A DNA stretch of 64,000 nt, taken from the NCBI GenBank assembly GCA_021904315.1, contig CM038919.1, positions 22,175,666 to 22,239,665 of the forward strand, in the 5' to 3' direction. Positions within the stretch are counted from its first letter, which is position 1. Each line of letters begins with the position of its first letter. A model generated the notes under the pieces. It was not told where the DNA came from and made no database searches. It was given only the letters and a program-made list of their open reading frames with translations. Source of the stretch: Sphagnum magellanicum (lineage: Eukaryota > Streptophyta > Sphagnopsida > Sphagnales > Sphagnaceae). Made by a program: the position numbers and the translations under genes. This document shows positions 58,601-64,000 of this stretch, piece by piece.

Positions 58601-61416
58601 AGGAAATAGAAAATAAAGTGTGAACTCTTATTTTGATCATGTAATTGTAATAATCAAGATATGACCATAGATTTTGATTATCAAGAATAATCTAGAATTT
58701 AAGAAATAATGAAACAATAATAGTAATGGAATGAATGTGTGGATAAAGTTTGAAAATTAACTTGAATTTTTTGGAACATTACATTGTATGTGATTTAAGT
58801 GCAATTATGCACATAATGTGTAATGTTTATTAGTAGGCAGAGAGTAAATTAGAATAGAACTTGTGCCTACTAGACTACTCATCATTGATTGTTTATAATG
58901 ATTAGCCTTGATTATTGCATTTAAACATTGTGTTTCTCATGATTATGGTAGGGAGGGAAAATAATCAATGCAATTATTTGGACTTGATAAACATGTGTGG
59001 AGGAGCAAATGGTGTATGTTATTGAAGATGCCCTTAAACTTTTATCAATGTTTAAATATGTTTTATGTTAGTATAGCCCTGCACCACAAGTAGGAATTCT
59101 TAGCTAAACAATGAGGGCTAGGAAGGAAGTTTACATAACAATTCAACATAATTTTTTTACTTCAATGACTTTTATGCACCTAAGCTTTTGATGGATTATT
59201 AGCAAAAGTTTCCCTATAAATATTGGGAATTTCAAATAAGTTAATCATAGTTTATGTTGTGGCACCCAATTGTCGTTTCCAAATTTGATAATTTCATTAC
59301 AAATGTATCAAATCTAGTCTTAGACATTTGCTTATCAAAAGCTCATAATTGTAGAAACAATTACCAAATGTACAATATAAAGAAGTCCACCAATAGTCCT
59401 ATATGAACTTGGATTAAATAAATTGTGTTAAAAACTACTACTTATATAACTCTCTCATGTTCAACTAGCATCCATCAAAGTGGATATTTCCACAATTTTG
59501 CAACAAACATGTTATTTCACCTACAAACATAATTATGGATAGATGTGTGTCCCTAGTTTTGTTTTGGAGAGGTAAAAGTTCCATAGAATTTTGTGAATTT
59601 TACACCCTTAACTACATCTTGAAAAGGTACAAATTACATAAAGTTTTGTGAATTTTATAGCCCTAACTATGTGCACCTAGGCCTACTTAATTCCACTTAT
59701 TTCCTCTTGGGAATTAGTTAGCCCGTAGGGAGCTCAATGTGACCATTTTCCTAAACATAATTGGAATTTGAAAACCATCTTTGTTGTTCATCAATTACAA
59801 AGTTTTCATTGCAAAGTTTCAAATTGCTTATTACTCTCATACTTGTCTAATGCAAGTGGGAGGGAAATTCTATGCAAAAAGTTGTGTAATTACACCCTAT
59901 AGTAACTTTCTAAATTACGTTGCACAACTAGTGGTTGTCAATGCATCTTTATGGTTATGGTTGTGGTCAACTTCAAATGTGAGTTGGATGAATCATCTGT
60001 TGATGCATGAAGTGATTGTGGTTAACAATAACGATTTGTTTTAATTTTCACATGCAAATGCAAGTCTAACACTACCAAATGTCCCTTTATGAAGGGGGAC
60101 ACTAGGAAAAATTGTTTCAATTTTAATGCAATTGCATATAATGTTGTCCATAACTAGGTTTAACAGTTGGAAATAATAAACAATACCCACCAAAGTTTCG
60201 AACAAAGCAAAAACACATATTGTAGCACAATGGGGTTAAGATAGTTTCTCCTTGAGAAAATTGAAATCCATTTGCTAATACATTGTTAAGGCTTTGCAAC
60301 ATCAAATGGAAATCCACTTCAACCAAACTCTTGCATTATTTTGATCCATTAGGTTAGTCAAATGCCTACCAAACAATGAGCAATAGCCTAGTCATTATAT
60401 TTTTTACTCCTACATAGTAAAGGACCTTGTAAACATCAAATGCTAAAATTTTTGTTTGTTTCTTATTTTCATTTCAACATTTTCTTTAGCTATATGTTGA
60501 GCTATTTTTAAAAAGTTGAAGTGATATTGCTCTTTACATGTTATTCAAACAATCGGTCAAGTTGTACACCATTATGACACTAATAAACAATTTCCTTGTT
60601 CAAGTTTTGGAGGTCACCCCATTGATGGACTTGTGTTGCACTACTTCGCAATGAATGGAAACAACTCAAATGTAGCGGTGAATGATGAGTGTCCGGTGTC
60701 AAATTGTTTGTGGTAACAAATCTATGGTATGAAGAATATCACATTGGCAAGCCCAATTCTCTTTGCATTAGTTATAAATGTGGTAGCTTCCATTGCATCT
60801 CAACATGTCTTTTAGGACAACCAAAAATGTTTTGAGTTGTTTATTATTGTGGTTTGCACAAAAAAATTCTTGGAATTTGCTTACAGTCACTACCAATTGT
60901 TCTTATCAATGGATGAGATTTTGGACATGATAAAAACATCATAGAGGCTTAGAGTTGCTTTCTACCATTATCTCTAACTTTACCAATCCCCTATAATTAT
61001 GAAATAATAAATGTAATAAAAATTCAAAATAGTCCTTTGTAGTTCTTTTTCTGTTAGACCGTCCTTTTGGGTACCCTAATTGTGACTATGCCCGCCCATT
61101 TAAGGAGTTGGATTCATGTTGCCCCTATCATTGCTTCTAGGTTCCTATTGGACACATGCCCATTCTTATTGGAGGCAATAGGAGTGAGCAGCTTAGGTTC
61201 ACTATCCTTCCACTTGTTGCATGATGAAAAATGGGGTGTGACATAGGCATTCAATGAAACAATGTGCAACAGCACCGCCAGTGAATGTGAAGGCTTGATT
61301 GTATGTATACCAGTTTGCATGTATACACTTTCAATAGCATAGATTGTGTGCCTCTTTATCCACATCCGGTTGAAATCACTGCTAGGTTCTAATTACTAGT
61401 TGGTTCTCTTGCCAAA
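55673..61416. other. Right-arm-only DNA without a recognisable intact gene
   Basis: The left arm lacks this whole stretch. Its first kilobase may be the 3' part of the gypsy element (broken frames at 55,473-55,715 and 56,115-56,360). Broken frames on + at about 57,040-58,100 are listed separately. From 58.4 to 61.4 kb I see only AT-rich DNA with short unsupported frames and no inverted repeat of note. The short frame at 61,365-61,114 on the minus strand resembles nothing known to me. Confidence 0.45.
57040..58100 (+). pseudogene. Decayed hypothetical protein, possibly transposon-borne
   Basis: Successive + frames read like one degraded protein: QRGIKIPYDKRMFFTPSKLK, then TRYIEDLKGQMNKMVVEELL (about 57,490-57,560), then KCKIPFNFKYPTMISMVY, then EEGYRRYLSVFKKTFSNFIY (about 57,735-57,795) and SSLAKEAWEAESNGVA. 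Charged, lysine-rich and broken by many stops. I do not recognise the family; retrotransposon-associated origin is a guess. Confidence 0.25.
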
Positions 61417-61435
61417 AAACCCTAAACCCTAAACC
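61417..61435. repeat. Telobox-like AAACCCTAAACCCTAAACC
   Basis: Two and a half units of the plant telomere repeat CCCTAAA lie just before the right-arm GH38 exons. Short teloboxes are common in plant promoters and 5' leaders; two units do not prove an old telomere. Confidence 0.6.
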
Positions 61436-61559
61436 TTCACTGAGATAATTCTTAAAACGAAGTTTGCTCCATTTTGAACTGTGGATCTTTGTTGTACTTT
61501 AGATAGCATACATGTGCATCCTGTTGTTCAATGTCTGAAGTGCATGAAAAGTGCCATGG

Positions 61560-62897
61560 TGTGGTATGGCACTGGGGCTGATGTACAGGTGCAAGGAATA
61601 TTTTACGTCAATATTGGTCCTTCAGAACAATCTGCCCAATGGGGCTGTGTGCATGGGCAGAAATCTTAATGCCTCTACAGTTTGCCTTCTCTGTGCTTGA
61701 GGTTCTTCGATCATTGCTAGAAATATATGAGACGACTTTTTTTTTCAAGCACATTAGACGTGAGAACAGAAGTATGTCTATCTATCTCGTTTTGGTATTT
61801 TTTAAGAATGTTTTGTAAAAGGAGATGATCACAAAGTAGAATGTGCATGACATTGGCAGTAAGAGATCTCGGCACTAATACAATTCAAAAGTTAGTCTCT
61901 TGAATACTTTTCAGATCTTACACATTTGCAGAGATATCTGTTGTGGCTTGCATTTTGCACAAATACTGACACTCTGTTCTTTGTGGTAGGATGGAAATGG
62001 AGGCATCATTCAATCACCACAATTTTCAGCTATGAACTCACAGTATGAGCTGCCAAAGAATGTTGCAATCATTATGCTTCAGGTAACAGAATCATTCCTT
62101 CCTGGATAGAATCTCAATGTGGGTGGGTGGTTTCATTCATGTGTTTCAAACTTGGCCTGTTGGTGAAACATAATGTTGTAGCAGCAATTCATGCTCCTGA
62201 GAGTAGTTAAAAAGGTTAGAATTGGGCTCCAAAGATGCTTCATGAGCTGGGAGGGTGGTTTTTTTCTGACATCTTAGCTTATATCCCCTGTGTTATGATG
62301 ATCTTGGCAATGGGTGGGTGCAGAAGGTATATGACAATGACGATAGCAAAGTTTTTCTTTGCCTGGCCAACATTTTTGAGGTGGAAGAAAATGAGATCTT
62401 ATCTAAGAGTGCCAGAGTTGATCTACAGACCCTTTTCTCAAACCAAGAGGTGAGTATAGGCTTTCCAGTTTTCCTGCATCATCTTGTTTCGATTCTCTTC
62501 ATGCACATCATCGGAATGTGTCATGCTTGGTGGAATTCCACAATAATCCATTCTGATTATGTTGTCGTCTTCAAGGGACCACCACCACATATGAAGCTGC
62601 AAGTTTGAAGTTTTCTTTTGTGTCATTTTTTGTTTGTTTCTTGATTTGATAGATGGAGTTAACTCTGCTAATCAGAAAAAATCTGAAATGATGAAGAAGT
62701 TGCAATGGTGCATTGAAGGTGCTGCTGCTGCTGAGAGTAGTGAGAAAAACACTCCTCATGGTGACCTAATGATAAAAACCACTCCTCACGGTGACCCAAT
62801 GATAGAAACCACTCCTCACAGAGACCCAATGATCAAAAGTGGTTCTATCGAGACCCAACAATCAGCACCAAACATAGAGTTGTACTTGCACCTATAA
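61560..62897 (+). pseudogene. GH38 alpha-mannosidase, C-terminal exons (right arm)
   Basis: Compared with the left arm, one further upstream exon is visible at about 61,560-61,722 (VQGIFYVNIGP, then EILMPLQFAFSV). It corresponds to the family text around EVQGxYY and GQEIxxPLLLAF. One base seems to be missing near 61,660, where GGGCAG would need GAAATC to keep frame. Then come exons 61,990-62,082 (31 codons), 62,324-62,449 (42 codons) and about 62,653-62,897, ending at ELYLHL and the stop. The last exon holds three 30-bp units encoding a TPHGDPMIK-like repeat, against two on the left. The catalytic domain is not in the window, and the shared phase problem before the last exon remains. Probably a broken 3' end of a real gene. 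Confidence 0.72.
62749..62838. repeat. 30-bp minisatellite in the GH38 last exon, three units
   Basis: Units CACTCCTCAYGGTGACCYAA and ATGATAAAA recur with period 30, keeping frame. The left arm has two units at about 7,925-7,998. The change is in frame and lies in a surface-loop region of the C-terminus. Confidence 0.75.
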
Positions 62898-63464
62898 AGA
62901 TCAAAACATTCTTGACTGAGTTCTGAATTGTGTCAGTCAACATGGGTTTGGCAGTTTTTATCTCTCAGTCCTTCTGTTGAGCCTCCTGTTTGCTGCTACT
63001 TGGACACTTTTTTTAATGTGTGTCAGGTTTTTCGAATCTTGATTGGGCACTGTAATTTTCTGGAATTGCAGTCTCCACACTGCTTTGCTTTGGAATCAAA
63101 ATCACTTTGTAGGTAATAAGAGCTTGGATACAGCAGAATGTTTTGCAAATGATAAAGAAATCTTTTGTTTTGGCACTGGAATTCTGGAATGAGTTATAAT
63201 AAAAACAAAACAAGAATTTCACACGAAGTAACAAATGTGTGAGACATAAATTGCAGCGAAATCATTGTGGAAAAATTACAGCTCTGACTATGAGCTAAAA
63301 CCAATTTTGGAAACCTAAGAAGAAAAAAACTGCAAGAGATCCTCTCCAATGGTATAAGCTGGAACCAAAAACATAGTATCTTCTCCCTTTTCTCTAAGTC
63401 ACAGAAATATCGGTGTAACAACTCCCCAGCCAGCCAAAAAATTTGAAGAGCTAAACTCGAAAAC

Positions 63465-63792
63465 TTAATCAACAAAGGCAGTAATGCCTGTACATATGTG
63501 CGCTAAGAGACGTTGGTACTGGCCATAGTATTCACAGACGGCCTGAATCTCCTCTAAGTGTTGTGGAAGCTTACCAGGCAAATCTAGTGTGTTGGCACTG
63601 GCTTTACTGTCAACTATCATTGGGGGACAGTCCTTGACAGCAGCAGCAGCAGCATTCATGGATGCTCGAGCACTCACCTTTGCTTCATGACATGCCAGAA
63701 GAAACATGGCAGCTGTGTCAGGCTGGTTAGCCTTACGTAATATATCCAGAGCTTCCATTAGCGCTCCTGCTGTAACATACAGCATCATTGCC
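63465..63792 (-). CDS. WDR11: WDR11-like protein, last coding exon, intact (right arm)
   Basis: On the minus strand this exon follows an AG acceptor and reads MMLYVTAGALMEALDIL, then QPDTAAMFLLACHEAKVSAR, an alanine run (from GCT repeats), LEEIQAVCEYYGQYQRLLAH and ends GITAFVD with TAA at 63,467-63,465. It is open throughout, whereas the left copy of the same exon has several frameshifts. WDR11 works in endomembrane trafficking; this is its extreme C-terminus. The gene converges on the GH38 exons with about 570 bases between the two stops. Confidence 0.82.
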
Positions 63793-63983
63793 CTGCAGTA
63801 GACACAACGGGATAGAACTCAGTTGGAGTCAGTCAGTCACCACAGCCATCCATTTTTATACACAGGGAGAATGCTTTTGAAATTTTTTGTCAGAAATTGG
63901 ACAGTTTTTCTCTTCATGAAGATGAAGCACTAGAACGAGGGAGAATGTAGAAGATCGTCTACAGCAAACAGGAAATGACCCAC

Positions 63984-64000
63984 CTCCACAAATTGTGCTG
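63984..64000 (-). CDS. WDR11: WDR11-like protein, partial upstream exon at the window edge
   Basis: The complement reads the end of the exon encoding HNLWR, followed by GTGGG as donor. It equals the end of the left exon 6771-6824. The rest of the gene lies beyond the window. Confidence 0.7.

Noticed and set aside
61417-61435. Interstitial telomere marking an old chromosome fusion
   Set aside because: Only two and a half units, the size of an ordinary plant telobox.
1-64000. tRNA, rRNA or organelle DNA
   Set aside because: No cloverleaf, rRNA core or plastid/mitochondrial gene was recognised.

Overview
The window is nuclear DNA of a land plant, AT-rich and packed with transposon debris. Plant-type spliced genes are present: WDR11, GH38 alpha-mannosidase, and a terpene synthase of the microbial type (MTPSL). 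MTPSL genes are known from non-seed plants (liverworts, mosses, hornworts, ferns, lycophytes) and not from seed plants. A non-seed plant is therefore the best guess; the exact group cannot be read from this sequence.

The dominant feature is a giant interrupted palindrome centred near position 34,550. From outside to inside each arm carries: the 3' end of WDR11, the 3' end of a convergent GH38 alpha-mannosidase gene, the 3' half of a decayed Ty3/gypsy pol, a complete six-exon MTPSL gene, an MITE-rich upstream region, and the 5' half (gag-protease-RT start) of a decayed gypsy element. The inner arms (17,063-29,364 and 39,731-52,039) keep a constant coordinate sum of 69,102 from 17.06 to about 27.75 kb, so there is no net indel over about 10.7 kb. 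All ORF pairs I compared there up to about 25.4 kb translate identically. The outer arms are clearly more diverged and differ by several large insertions or deletions.

Layout: 1-4.06 kb, repeats and AT-rich DNA with many short palindromes. 4.09-4.89 kb, a decayed coding region of unknown family. 4.93-7.35 kb, WDR11 pseudogene copy (+). 7.87-8.75 kb, GH38 3' exons (-). 8.87-13.8 kb, gypsy RT/RNase H/integrase (-), split by a 2.5 kb terminal-inverted-repeat element carrying two exons of a host gene. 14.94-17.06 kb, left-arm-only segment with a 927-bp tandem duplication. 17.15-20.3 kb, MTPSL copy 1 (-). 20.6-25 kb, MITEs and foldbacks. 25.0-29.8 kb, gypsy fragment A (+). 29.8-31.7 kb, unique spacer with a 53-bp minisatellite. 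31.7-37.07 kb, third copy B (-). 37.07-39.24 kb, unique AT-rich spacer with a perfect 24-bp palindrome. 39.24-45.2 kb, copy C (-) and its MITEs. 48.8-51.95 kb, MTPSL copy 2 (+). 53.2-55.67 kb, gypsy pol (+). 55.67-61.4 kb, right-arm-only DNA without a recognisable gene. 61.5-62.9 kb, GH38 exons (+). 63.46-64.0 kb, WDR11 3' exons (-), running off the window.

The only genes that look intact across their whole coding length are the two MTPSL copies. They sit head-to-head about 28.5 kb apart, each with the same predicted promoter region and an N-terminal extension that may be a plastid transit peptide. No tRNA, rRNA, CRISPR or bacterial-type operon was seen. Whether the palindrome is a true chromosomal structure or two haplotypes joined by the assembler cannot be settled from the sequence alone.
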